Notes under the pieces: generated by a model
Database searches by the model: none
What the model was told of the DNA's origin: nothing
What the model saw: the letters and a program-made list of their open reading frames with translations, nothing else
Shown: positions 1 to 9,156 of the stretch, piece by piece
How positions within the stretch are numbered: position 1 is the stretch's first letter
Layout of the letters: each line of letters starts with the position of its first letter
Translations under genes and position numbers: made by a program
Assembly (NCBI RefSeq): GCF_002377905.1
Contig: NZ_DFQS01000006.1
Coordinates: forward strand, 1-25,269
DNA length: 25,269 nt
Direction: 5' to 3'
Source: Psychrobacter sp. UBA3483
Lineage (GTDB): Bacteria; Pseudomonadota; Gammaproteobacteria; Pseudomonadales; Moraxellaceae

Positions 1-2
1 TA

Positions 3-41
3 CTTTCTGATACACCACCAAAGCCTGTAAATCCATTTTAG
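3..41 (+). CDS. C-terminal end of an unidentified upstream gene (partial)
   Basis: Reading from base 3, the frame is open and encodes LSDTPPKPVNPF before a TAG at 39-41. This would be the last dozen residues of a gene that enters from the left edge. A second possible end is the TAA at 28-30 in frame 1, so the frame is not settled. The fragment is too short to identify. In Pseudomonas gyrA lies just upstream of serC, so gyrA is one possible identity, but nothing here shows it. Confidence 0.3.
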   Translation, partial: LSDTPPKPVNPF

Positions 42-63
42 ATAAGTAGGATAGTAAATAAGC

Positions 64-963
64 ATGAGTGATATCCAAGACCCGCTAGTTGTCATGCAAC
101 ATCGTATGCAGCAGCGCCAGATTTTAGCGATGATGGGTATCAATCAGTGGGTGCAGCCGAGCTCTGAAACCATGAATATCGCCGATATTTCTGCGCCTGC
201 CTTGCCTGATGCGGTTATAGCTAACGCTAGCATTGCATCTCATTCTAATGCTACTACTTCTACAACGAGCACCGAACAGCCAAGCATTGAATCTTCTAAT
301 ATTGAATCCCCAAATATCGATACTATAAACGTCGCCATAGCAGATATGGTAGATGATGAGTCTAATCATTCTTATGATGACGCTAATGAAACAGGCTTAA
401 GTCCTTCTGACCAACAAAGCCCCGTCATCTATAGTTTTGACTCGACTGCCCCTGATATCTCCAAGCCGGCCGTTACCTCACTTGTAAATACGGTTGTTCA
501 GCAAACTGCTCTTGGTGACATAAATAATACTGCAAGCTTTGAAGATGGCAGTTTTCAAGACGGTGGTTTTAAAGAACAGGGCTTTAAAGAGAAAGACTTT
601 AAAAAAGTAGCACCATTTGATTTACAAGGTGGTCGCTATGGCGATTGGGTGATTTTGGTTGATATCCAAGCACTCAATAATGACAGCCAAAAGCTGTGGC
701 AAAATATCACCCAAGCGCTCTCCATCAATTGTGAGACGACCTCATTCCCTATTTGTGAAGGTATGGATACCGCTGAGCTTGCCAATGCCAGCCTTGCAGG
801 ATATGTCTTTAAGATTGGTCGTCGCGAAGAGATAAAAGTTGCCGCATTGACAGTGTTACCTGACGGTCTTGAGCATCCGAACTTTACCACTGTGCCGACA
901 CTCGATGAGATGCTTACTGATAGTAGCCTTAAACGTCAGCTGTGGGAGCAGTTATCAAAGTAG
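64..963 (+). CDS. holD: Putative DNA polymerase III psi subunit (HolD-like) with a long internal low-complexity insert
   Basis: 299 residues. The two ends match the E. coli psi subunit by eye. Near the N-terminus, ILAMMGINQW (about 20-29) parallels the LGITQW segment of HolD. Residues about 194-297 follow the order of the HolD core: a DWVILVD strand, an ALSI segment, GYVFKIGRREEI against the SWRLGTDEPL region, and a C-terminal LKRQLWEQL like ARAALWQQI. Between them, about residues 35-185 are an acidic, Ser/Thr/Asn-rich stretch that E. coli HolD (137 aa) lacks. It ends with Phe at 159, 164, 169, 174 and 179, exactly every five residues. Psi bridges chi (and through it SSB) to the clamp loader, using its N-terminal segment to bind the loader. 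The ATG follows an AGTAGGAT ribosome-binding sequence at 45-52. The family call is my own alignment of a fast-evolving protein, so it is moderate only. Confidence 0.6.
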   Translation: MSDIQDPLVVMQHRMQQRQILAMMGINQWVQPSSETMNIADISAPALPDAVIANASIASHSNATTSTTSTEQPSIESSNIESPNIDTINVAIADMVDDESNHSYDDANETGLSPSDQQSPVIYSFDSTAPDISKPAVTSLVNTVVQQTALGDINNTASFEDGSFQDGGFKEQGFKEKDFKKVAPFDLQGGRYGDWVILVDIQALNNDSQKLWQNITQALSINCETTSFPICEGMDTAELANASLAGYVFKIGRREEIKVAALTVLPDGLEHPNFTTVPTLDEMLTDSSLKRQLWEQLSK

Positions 964-1091
964 TATTAAAGGCTTACCACTTACGATTATTACTACTACT
1001 ACGGCAGAGATTAAAAAATAACGATAACATTCACCTTTAACATTTAATCTTTAATAACCACGATGATTTCATCATATTTAGGATAATGATT

Positions 1092-2201
1092 ATGACCACT
1101 AAAGCCGCTCCTAACCGTGTACCCAACTTTTCAGCGGGACCTGCCACCATACCGACCGCCGTCTTATCACGCGCTCAAGAAGAGTTGCTTGATTGGCAGG
1201 GACGCGGTATGTCGGTCATGGAAGTGAGTCACCGTAGTAAAGAGTACATCGCGATTACCGAAAAAGCGGAAGCCAAATTGCGCTCGCTCATGGACATTCC
1301 AGATAACTATAAAGTGCTGTTTTTACAAGGCGGTGCCAGCTTACAGTTTTCAGCGATTCCATTAAACTTATTAAATGGTGGCCGCGCAGATTATTTAACG
1401 ACAGGTACTTGGTCTGGTAAAGCGGTTAAAGAAGCACAGCGCTATGCCAAACTGGGTTTGGGCAAGGTTAATGTGGTGGCAACGGGTAAAGACAGTAATT
1501 TTACTGACGTGCCAGCCCAAAGCGATTGGAACCTGAGTAAAGATGTGGCGTATTTCCATTACTGCGCTAATGAGACCATTCATGGTTTGCAGATTTTTGA
1601 GCCGCCACAAGTCGATGCGCCAATTATCGCCGATATGTCTTCTTGCATTTTGTCACAGCCAATCGATGTCTCTAAATTTGGCATGATTTATGCGGGTGCG
1701 CAAAAAAATATCGGGCCAGCAGGACTAATTATCGTCATTATTCGTGAAGATTTATTGGGCAAAGCGAGTGAGTGGTGCCCGCTGCTGATGAACTATGAAC
1801 ACCAAGCTGAAAAAGAGTCGATGTCAAACACGCCAGCGACCTATTCTTGGTATTTAGCAGGACTGGTATTTGATTGGTTAGAAGAGCAGGGCGGCGTTGC
1901 TGCTATTGGTAAAATTAACCAACAAAAAGCGGATTTATTGTATAAAACCATCGATGACAGCAGCTTTTATAGCAATCCCGTTGACCCCAAATATCGCTCT
2001 ATCATGAACGTGCCGTTTACGTTAGCGGACAGCAGCCTTGATAAAGTGTTTTTAGAAGAGTCAGAGGCGGCGGGCCTCATGAATCTAAAAGGTCACCGCG
2101 ATGTCGGTGGTATGCGCGCCAGCATTTATAATGCAGTGTCATTAGAGTGGGTACAGCAGTTGGTTGACTTTATGATTGCCTTTGAAAAAAAGCACGCTTA
2201 A
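1092..2201 (+). CDS. serC: Phosphoserine aminotransferase SerC
   Basis: Converts 3-phosphohydroxypyruvate and glutamate to O-phosphoserine in serine synthesis, and performs the analogous step in pyridoxal phosphate synthesis. It is a cytosolic class V, PLP-dependent aminotransferase. The N-terminus VPNFSAGPATIP, the QGGASLQF cofactor-binding segment and the AGAQKNIGPAG motif with the PLP-binding lysine (residue 205) are all typical. The length of 369 residues is close to E. coli (362). An ATG at 1086 would add two residues, but the AGGA at 1080-1083 is only 2 nt from it and 8 nt from the ATG at 1092, so I prefer 1092. A small inverted repeat, ATGAT-TTC-ATCAT (1063-1075), lies just before the ribosome-binding site. 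A clear terminator follows, so this gene probably ends its transcript. Confidence 0.97.
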   Translation: MTTKAAPNRVPNFSAGPATIPTAVLSRAQEELLDWQGRGMSVMEVSHRSKEYIAITEKAEAKLRSLMDIPDNYKVLFLQGGASLQFSAIPLNLLNGGRADYLTTGTWSGKAVKEAQRYAKLGLGKVNVVATGKDSNFTDVPAQSDWNLSKDVAYFHYCANETIHGLQIFEPPQVDAPIIADMSSCILSQPIDVSKFGMIYAGAQKNIGPAGLIIVIIREDLLGKASEWCPLLMNYEHQAEKESMSNTPATYSWYLAGLVFDWLEEQGGVAAIGKINQQKADLLYKTIDDSSFYSNPVDPKYRSIMNVPFTLADSSLDKVFLEESEAAGLMNLKGHRDVGGMRASIYNAVSLEWVQQLVDFMIAFEKKHA

Positions 2202-2221
2202 GTTAGTACAGGCTTTGAAAC

Positions 2222-2257
2222 AAAAGGCGCAACTTTAAGAGCTGCGTCTTTTTTTTA
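2222..2257 (+). terminator. Rho-independent terminator after serC
   Basis: The stem AAGGCGCAAC (2224-2233) pairs with GCTGCGTCTT (2241-2250), with one G-U pair and one A-C mismatch. The loop is seven bases and the T-run extends from 2249 to 2256. It lies 20 bases after the serC stop. Confidence 0.85.
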
Positions 2258-2320
2258 TGTCTATTAGCGTTTTTTTAAGTAGCATAATGCGTTATGTAGC
2301 ACCCTTAACACCGCAAAGCA

Positions 2321-2350
2321 TTAGGTTAAAAAACCTAAGTTTGTTATGAT
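2321..2350 (+). promoter_or_regulatory. Possible yejA promoter with an inverted repeat
   Basis: A perfect 7-bp inverted repeat, TTAGGTT (2321-2327) and AACCTAA (2332-2338), with a four-A spacer, lies just upstream of TATGAT (2345-2350), which resembles a -10 box. The spacing to the yejA start is about 95 nt. No good -35 hexamer is visible; the repeat sits where one would lie, as expected for a regulator site. No T-run follows the repeat, so it is not a terminator. Confidence 0.35.
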
Positions 2351-2445
2351 AAAATTTCTTCAATTGCCTATTTTGCCGTCAGTCGCGCATTTTTTATCCA
2401 AGTCGGTTTAGAGTAGAAGGTCGTTATGAGGGGTATTACATAGTC

Positions 2446-4281
2446 ATGATGCTAAAAAACACCATGCTAAAAGCCGTCTTGCTTGTCATGACTAGCAGCT
2501 GGATACCTGTTAGTATCGCAGCGCCAATCACCACGACTGCGCTTGGGCACAATAGTACCACTGAGTATATTGACGTTCCATACATGCCCTATGCCAATCC
2601 AAAGGCGCCCAAAGGTGGTACGCTTTCATTGGATGCACGCGGCACCTTTAATGCGGCCAATAAATGGATGACCACAGGTGTGGCGATGGTTGGTACGGAC
2701 TATCTGTATGATACCTTGATGACAGGCTCACTCAATGAAGCCTTTACCATGTATCCGCAGCTGGCAAATAAAGTCACGTATGATCCTGACGATACCAGTT
2801 GGATTATTTACCATGTTAATCCTGCTGCGCGCTTTTGGGACGGGTCGCCAGTGACCAGTAGTGACGTCAAAGCCACTTATGATGCGATATTGAATAAAGG
2901 CCCGATGTATATCCGCAGCTATTTGGGCGATATTAAAGACATTGAGATTATCGATAAGCAGCGGGTAAAGTTTGTTTTTAAGTCTGATGATAATAAAGAG
3001 ATATTATTAACGGTTGGGCAATTCCCTATTTTTGCTAAATCCTCGATTGATACAGATTTTGAGAAAATCACCTTAACGCCGCTCATGGGCAGCGGTCCTT
3101 ATAAACTTGGCCGTGTCGATGCGGGGCGTGCGGTCAGCTATGTGCGTGATCCCAATTATTGGGGTCGTGATTTGATGGTCAATCGTGGTCGTTATAACTT
3201 TGATAGGATTAAGTTTGTCTATTATCAAAGTGATGAGATTGCTTTTGAGGGTTTTAAATCTGGGCAATATCGTTTCCGTCCGGAGAATAAAGCTTCTAAT
3301 TGGGCAACAGGTTACAATTTCCCCGCCGTCAAAGCAGGTCTAATTAATAAAGAAACCATCAGCAGCGAAAATCCAGTACCTATGCAGGGTTTGGTCATGA
3401 ATATGCGTAGGCCACTTTTTCAAGATATTCGCGTTCGCCAAGCCTTGACCGCAGCTTACGATTTTGAGTGGATGAATAAAACATTATTCCATGGGCAATA
3501 TGAGCGCTTACAAAGCTTTTTTCATGGCTCAGAGCTTGCTGCTACTGGTATGCCATCTGCGGCTGAGATGCAGGTATTAAGCCCATTGCTCGCCAAGCTT
3601 GAACCGATTCAGCGGCAAGCGGTACTAGACGAATGGCGATTGCCAACCAGCGATGGTAGCGGCTTTAATCGTGAGGGGTTGTTAAAGGCGCGGCAGCTGT
3701 TGCTAGATGCGGGTTTTTATTATGATGATATGAAGTTGTATCAACCAAACGGCAAGCTTGCTCAGATTGAGATTTTGATGACAGGCGAAACCATGGGGCG
3801 TGTATTATTGCCTTATATCCGTAATCTAAAGCGTTTGGGCTTTGATGCGAGCTTACGTCAAGTCGATGGGCCGCAATATTACGAGCGCATACGCCGTTTT
3901 GACTATGATGTGGTCGTCGATGTCTTCGCCCAAAGTCTATCACCTGGTGCTGAGCAAGTGGGTTTTTGGGGCAGTGCCGCTGCTGATGAAGCAGGTAATC
4001 ATAATACTATCGGTATTAAAAATCCTGCGATTGACAGTGTTATTAAAAAATTGGGCGACGCTAAAAATCGCGATGAGATTGTCTTATATACGCACGTACT
4101 TGATCGCCTGCTACGGGCAGGACATTATTTAGTCCCTTTATACGGCAAACCTAGCACCAATGTTGCCTACTGGAATCAATATCGTCATACTGCAAAACTC
4201 CCGACCAATGCTATCGGTATCGATTATTGGTGGACAGATAAAGAAGCAGAAGCTCGCGTTAATCTATACTTAAAGCAATAG
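2446..4281 (+). CDS. yejA: YejA-type periplasmic peptide-binding protein of an ABC importer
   Basis: 611 residues, close to E. coli YejA (604). Family 5 extracellular solute-binding protein. Residues 1-26 are a signal peptide: Lys near the N-terminus, a hydrophobic core around LKAVLLVM, and a probable cut near SIA-AP. The mature protein begins with TTALGHNSTTEY and PYANPKAPKGGTLSLD, typical of the Yej branch. VRQALTAAYDFEWMN and the C-terminal tyrosine-rich region are also family-like. In enterobacteria the Yej system takes up peptides, including microcin C, and affects resistance to cationic peptides. Three in-frame ATGs (2446, 2449, 2464) are possible; GAGGGG at 2428-2433 best serves the first. 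The permease and ATPase genes lie downstream, separated from it by gloB. Confidence 0.92.
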   Translation: MMLKNTMLKAVLLVMTSSWIPVSIAAPITTTALGHNSTTEYIDVPYMPYANPKAPKGGTLSLDARGTFNAANKWMTTGVAMVGTDYLYDTLMTGSLNEAFTMYPQLANKVTYDPDDTSWIIYHVNPAARFWDGSPVTSSDVKATYDAILNKGPMYIRSYLGDIKDIEIIDKQRVKFVFKSDDNKEILLTVGQFPIFAKSSIDTDFEKITLTPLMGSGPYKLGRVDAGRAVSYVRDPNYWGRDLMVNRGRYNFDRIKFVYYQSDEIAFEGFKSGQYRFRPENKASNWATGYNFPAVKAGLINKETISSENPVPMQGLVMNMRRPLFQDIRVRQALTAAYDFEWMNKTLFHGQYERLQSFFHGSELAATGMPSAAEMQVLSPLLAKLEPIQRQAVLDEWRLPTSDGSGFNREGLLKARQLLLDAGFYYDDMKLYQPNGKLAQIEILMTGETMGRVLLPYIRNLKRLGFDASLRQVDGPQYYERIRRFDYDVVVDVFAQSLSPGAEQVGFWGSAAADEAGNHNTIGIKNPAIDSVIKKLGDAKNRDEIVLYTHVLDRLLRAGHYLVPLYGKPSTNVAYWNQYRHTAKLPTNAIGIDYWWTDKEAEARVNLYLKQ

Positions 4282-4324
4282 TTTAAAATAATGGCTCAAA
4301 ACAGTTATTTAAAAATTATCATTT

Positions 4325-4360
4325 AAACCAGTAAATAAAATCGTGTTTCATTTGGTTTTT
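4325..4360 (+). terminator. Weak terminator-like hairpin between yejA and gloB
   Basis: AAACCA (4325-4330) can pair with TGGTTT (4353-4358), with a further three A-T pairs inside and five T residues at 4356-4360. It is AT-rich and interrupted, so at best it would reduce read-through from the abundant binding-protein gene into gloB and the membrane genes. Confidence 0.3.
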
Positions 4361-4413
4361 AAAATTTAATAAAAAACATCAGTAATAAAGACAATCACTG
4401 CTAAGGATTTTAT

Positions 4414-5193
4414 ATGAGTATTCGTATTCACCCCATTAAAGCGTTCAATGACAACTATATTTGGACACTCATTAATGAAAATAATAAGCAGGCGATTGTC
4501 ATTGATCCGGGTCAAGCCGAGCCAGTTATCGCCTATTTAGAAGAAAACGGCTTAGAGCTGACGTCCATCTGGACCACGCATCATCACCATGATCATATCG
4601 GCGGCGTCGCCGAGCTACAAGAATCTTATCCAATGACGCATTTGGTTGCGCATACCGAGCACAATGTCGATGAAGATCAAACTATTAAAGACGGCAGTAC
4701 GGTCAGTGCTTGGGGCTGTGCCGCGCAAGTATGGGATGTGTCCGGTCACACCGCAAGCCACGTGGCATATATTTTGGATATCGATGGACAGAAGCATTGT
4801 TTTTGCGGTGATACCTTGTTTAGTGCCGGTTGCGGACGCGTCTTTACCGGCACGATTGAGCAATTGCATGACAGCTTTAAGCGTTTAAATGGCTTGCCAG
4901 CTGAGACGCTGCTGTATCCAGCCCATGAATATACTGCCAGCAACTTACGCTTTGGCTTATCTATTGAACCGGCTAATGAAGCGATGCAGCAAGCGCTTGC
5001 GCAAGCAGAAGAAAAAACCGCTCAAGGTATCCCGACGCTGCCAGTCACTTTAGAGCATGAACGCGCAATCAATGTGTTTTTACGGACGCAAGAGCCAAGT
5101 GTGATCGCAGGGGTGAAGTCTAAAATGACTATAGACGATGATAAGTCTTTGACGGTGTTCGCCGCGTTACGTGAGCTTAAAAATAACTTCTAA
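4414..5193 (+). CDS. gloB: Hydroxyacylglutathione hydrolase (glyoxalase II)
   Basis: Hydrolyses S-D-lactoylglutathione to D-lactate and glutathione, the second step of methylglyoxal detoxification in the cytosol. It is a metallo-beta-lactamase-fold enzyme of 259 residues, the usual length. The binuclear metal site is complete: T55-H56-x-H58-x-D60-H61, H112 in SGHTASH, D133 in CGDTLF, and H171 in AHEYT. The early FNDNYIW segment is also characteristic. AAGGA lies upstream of the ATG. It stands between yejA (132 nt upstream) and yejB (42 nt downstream), all on the same strand. In many other gammaproteobacteria gloB instead neighbours rnhA/dnaQ, so this placement is unusual. No second glyoxalase gene is in the window. 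Confidence 0.96.
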   Translation: MSIRIHPIKAFNDNYIWTLINENNKQAIVIDPGQAEPVIAYLEENGLELTSIWTTHHHHDHIGGVAELQESYPMTHLVAHTEHNVDEDQTIKDGSTVSAWGCAAQVWDVSGHTASHVAYILDIDGQKHCFCGDTLFSAGCGRVFTGTIEQLHDSFKRLNGLPAETLLYPAHEYTASNLRFGLSIEPANEAMQQALAQAEEKTAQGIPTLPVTLEHERAINVFLRTQEPSVIAGVKSKMTIDDDKSLTVFAALRELKNNF

Positions 5194-5235
5194 ATACTAA
5201 GTTGTCATCTCTCTTTATTTTAGGAAGCCGCCATT

Positions 5236-6306
5236 ATGGGTCGTTATATCTTAAAAAGGTTATTACTGATATTACCGACGCTATTTTTGATATTGCTGGC
5301 GAACTTTGTCATTGTACAAGCGGCGCCCGGCGGCCCTGTTGAGCAGCAACTGGCACTTATTGAGCAAAGCGCAAAAGACAGTGCGCTAAGTGGTAATCTT
5401 GGCGCGGGTAGTGCCGGTGGCAACAATAGCACTTACCAAGGTACGCGTGGTCTATCTGAGGAGATGGTGGCGGCGATTAATGCGCAATATGGCTTTGATA
5501 AGTCAGCCCCTGAGCGTTTTTGGCTGATGCTAAAGAATTACGCCAAGCTTGATTTTGGTGAGTCGTTTTTTAAAGGTCAATCGGTGACGGATTTGATTGT
5601 CGAAAAGCTGCCCGTATCCATCTCGCTTGGGCTTTGGAGCACGCTGCTGATTTATATGATCGCCATTCCACTGGGCGTGTATAAGGCCATGCATCATGGC
5701 TCAGGAATTGATAAAGCAACGGCCATGCTACTTGCTATCGGCCATGCGATACCCGTTTTCGTATTTGCCGTCATATTACTAGTATTTTTTGCTGGTGGCA
5801 GCTACTGGAATATTTTCCCACTGCAAGGATTAACCTCTGAGAATTTCGATCAATTAAGTGTACTTGGTAAAGTAAAAGATTACTTTTGGCATCTGGCGCT
5901 ACCGCTCCTAGCAAGTACCGTTGGCGGCTTTGCAGGCTTAACCTATTTGACCAAGTTTAGCTTTTTAGAAGAGCTTGGTAAGCAATATGTCCTCACCGCG
6001 CGTGCCAAAGGCTTGGGTGAGCGCCAAGTTTTATACGGTCATGTCTTTCGTAATGCCATGCTGATTATTATCGCCGGTATCCCAGCAGCAATCGTTGGGA
6101 TTTTCTTTGCCGGCAATTTTTTGATTGAGATTATCTTTAAACTTGATGGTTTGGGGCTCTTAGGTTTCGAAGCCATTCAGCAGCGTGATTATCCGGTGAT
6201 ATTTGGCACGCTGTTTATCTTTACCTTAGTGGGGCTGTTATTACAGTTAATCAGTGATTTGAGTTATCACTTAATTGATCCGCGTATTGATTTTGAGGGG
6301 CGCTAA
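5236..6306 (+). CDS. yejB: YejB inner-membrane permease of the peptide ABC importer
   Basis: 356 residues (E. coli YejB is 364). DppB/OppB-type permease. An N-terminal membrane helix (about 8-28) begins MGRYILKRLLLILPTL, followed by a periplasmic stretch of about 100 residues and at least five further hydrophobic segments between about 130 and 345. The cytoplasmic EAA loop that contacts the ATPase is at about 254-276 (ARAKGLGERQVLYGHVFRN). The region 50-70 is rich in Gly, Ser and Asn and looks disordered. AGGAAG lies 8-14 nt before the ATG. Its TAA overlaps the ATG of yejE by one base, so the two should be translationally coupled and made in equal amounts. Confidence 0.95.
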   Translation: MGRYILKRLLLILPTLFLILLANFVIVQAAPGGPVEQQLALIEQSAKDSALSGNLGAGSAGGNNSTYQGTRGLSEEMVAAINAQYGFDKSAPERFWLMLKNYAKLDFGESFFKGQSVTDLIVEKLPVSISLGLWSTLLIYMIAIPLGVYKAMHHGSGIDKATAMLLAIGHAIPVFVFAVILLVFFAGGSYWNIFPLQGLTSENFDQLSVLGKVKDYFWHLALPLLASTVGGFAGLTYLTKFSFLEELGKQYVLTARAKGLGERQVLYGHVFRNAMLIIIAGIPAAIVGIFFAGNFLIEIIFKLDGLGLLGFEAIQQRDYPVIFGTLFIFTLVGLLLQLISDLSYHLIDPRIDFEGR

Positions 6307-7388
6307 TGTCAAGTCATCCATTATCTTCAACGCCCTCAGCTGCCTCTTCTATCCCACTAGAAAAAAAACGTCGTCTAAATCCTATTTGGCAGGCACGCTT
6401 AAACCGCTTTCGTCACAATCGCCTTGGAGTGATATCGCTATTTATTTTTGCCCTGATATTTGTCATTTGTATGGCAGCCAATGTGATTGCTAATGACAAG
6501 CCGCTACTGGTGCAGTATCAAGGCGACTATTACTTTCCTGTCCTAAAAGCCTATCCTGAAACAACTTTTGGTGGGGTATTTGAGACCGAAGCCAACTATA
6601 AAGACCCTGCAGTGCAAACGCTGATTGATGAGCAGGGCTTTTATATTATGCCGCCCATTCCGTTTGCCGATCAGACGCCAAACGTTGAGTTAGGTATTCC
6701 ATACCCAGCCGCGCCCAATAGCCAGAACTGGCTTGGTACCGATGACTTAGGCCGCGATGTACTGGCACGGATACTTTATGGGTTGCGGGTATCGTTATTG
6801 TTCGGTATCGCCTTAACGCTTGCGGGTGCACTCATTGGCATTATCGTTGGTGCGATACAAGGGTATTATGGTGGCTGGGTAGATTTGGCAGGGCAGCGCT
6901 TTATGGAAGTATGGGGCGGTATGCCGCAGCTGTTTATGATTATTATTTTGGTCAGCTTATTCAGCCCTAGTATCTTTATGCTGTTTGCCATGATGTTGTT
7001 ATTCGGCTGGATGGGATTAGTCGGTTTGGTACGGGCAGAGTTTTTACGTGCGCGTAACTTTGATTATGTCCGTGCCGCGCGTAACCTTGGGGTGTCAGAC
7101 AGTCAAATCATGCTCAGGCATATCTTGCCAAATGCATTGGCATCAAGCTTGTCACAACTGCCATTTATTCTAACCGCTAATATCATTGCTTTAACAGCGC
7201 TAGACTTTTTAGGATATGGGCTGCCACCTGGTTCGCCGTCGCTTGGTGAGCTGATGGTACAAGGGAAAAATAACCTCGATGCTCCTTGGCTTGCGCTATC
7301 AGGGTTCTTTAGCTTAACTTTTATCTTATCATTGCTCATCTTCGTTGGCGAAGCGCTACGTGATGCCTTTGATCCGAGGCGCTCCTGA
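6306..7388 (+). CDS. yejE: YejE inner-membrane permease of the peptide ABC importer
   Basis: 360 residues. DppC/OppC-type permease that pairs with YejB to form the channel. After a basic N-terminal tail (KKRRLNPIWQARLNRF) comes a first membrane helix at about 40-60, a periplasmic insert of about 100 residues, then LGTDDLGRDVLARILYGLRVSL, the hallmark of the OppC family, and a five-helix core. The EAA loop is at about 256-275 (RAARNLGVSDSQIMLRHILP). The start codon shares one base with the stop of yejB. The stop lies one base before the ATG of yejF. Confidence 0.95.
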   Translation: MSSHPLSSTPSAASSIPLEKKRRLNPIWQARLNRFRHNRLGVISLFIFALIFVICMAANVIANDKPLLVQYQGDYYFPVLKAYPETTFGGVFETEANYKDPAVQTLIDEQGFYIMPPIPFADQTPNVELGIPYPAAPNSQNWLGTDDLGRDVLARILYGLRVSLLFGIALTLAGALIGIIVGAIQGYYGGWVDLAGQRFMEVWGGMPQLFMIIILVSLFSPSIFMLFAMMLLFGWMGLVGLVRAEFLRARNFDYVRAARNLGVSDSQIMLRHILPNALASSLSQLPFILTANIIALTALDFLGYGLPPGSPSLGELMVQGKNNLDAPWLALSGFFSLTFILSLLIFVGEALRDAFDPRRS

Positions 7389-7389
7389 T

Positions 7390-9102
<1,713 letters not shown>

Positions 9103-9156
9103 CCTGAGCAGCAAACCAAACATTGATTCGAACCCAAAGAAATTGGAACATCCTAT

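Noticed and set aside
3842..4132. A 96-codon open frame within yejA
   Set aside because: It is wholly inside a well-supported gene in another frame and its translation resembles no protein.
4570..4616. His-codon-rich run (HHHHDH) as a possible repeat expansion
   Set aside because: It is the normal metal-binding motif of glyoxalase II.
7345..7389. Upstream start for yejF (15 extra residues)
   Set aside because: It overlaps yejE by 44 bases and has no good ribosome-binding site, while the ATG at 7390 does and fits the operon's tight spacing.
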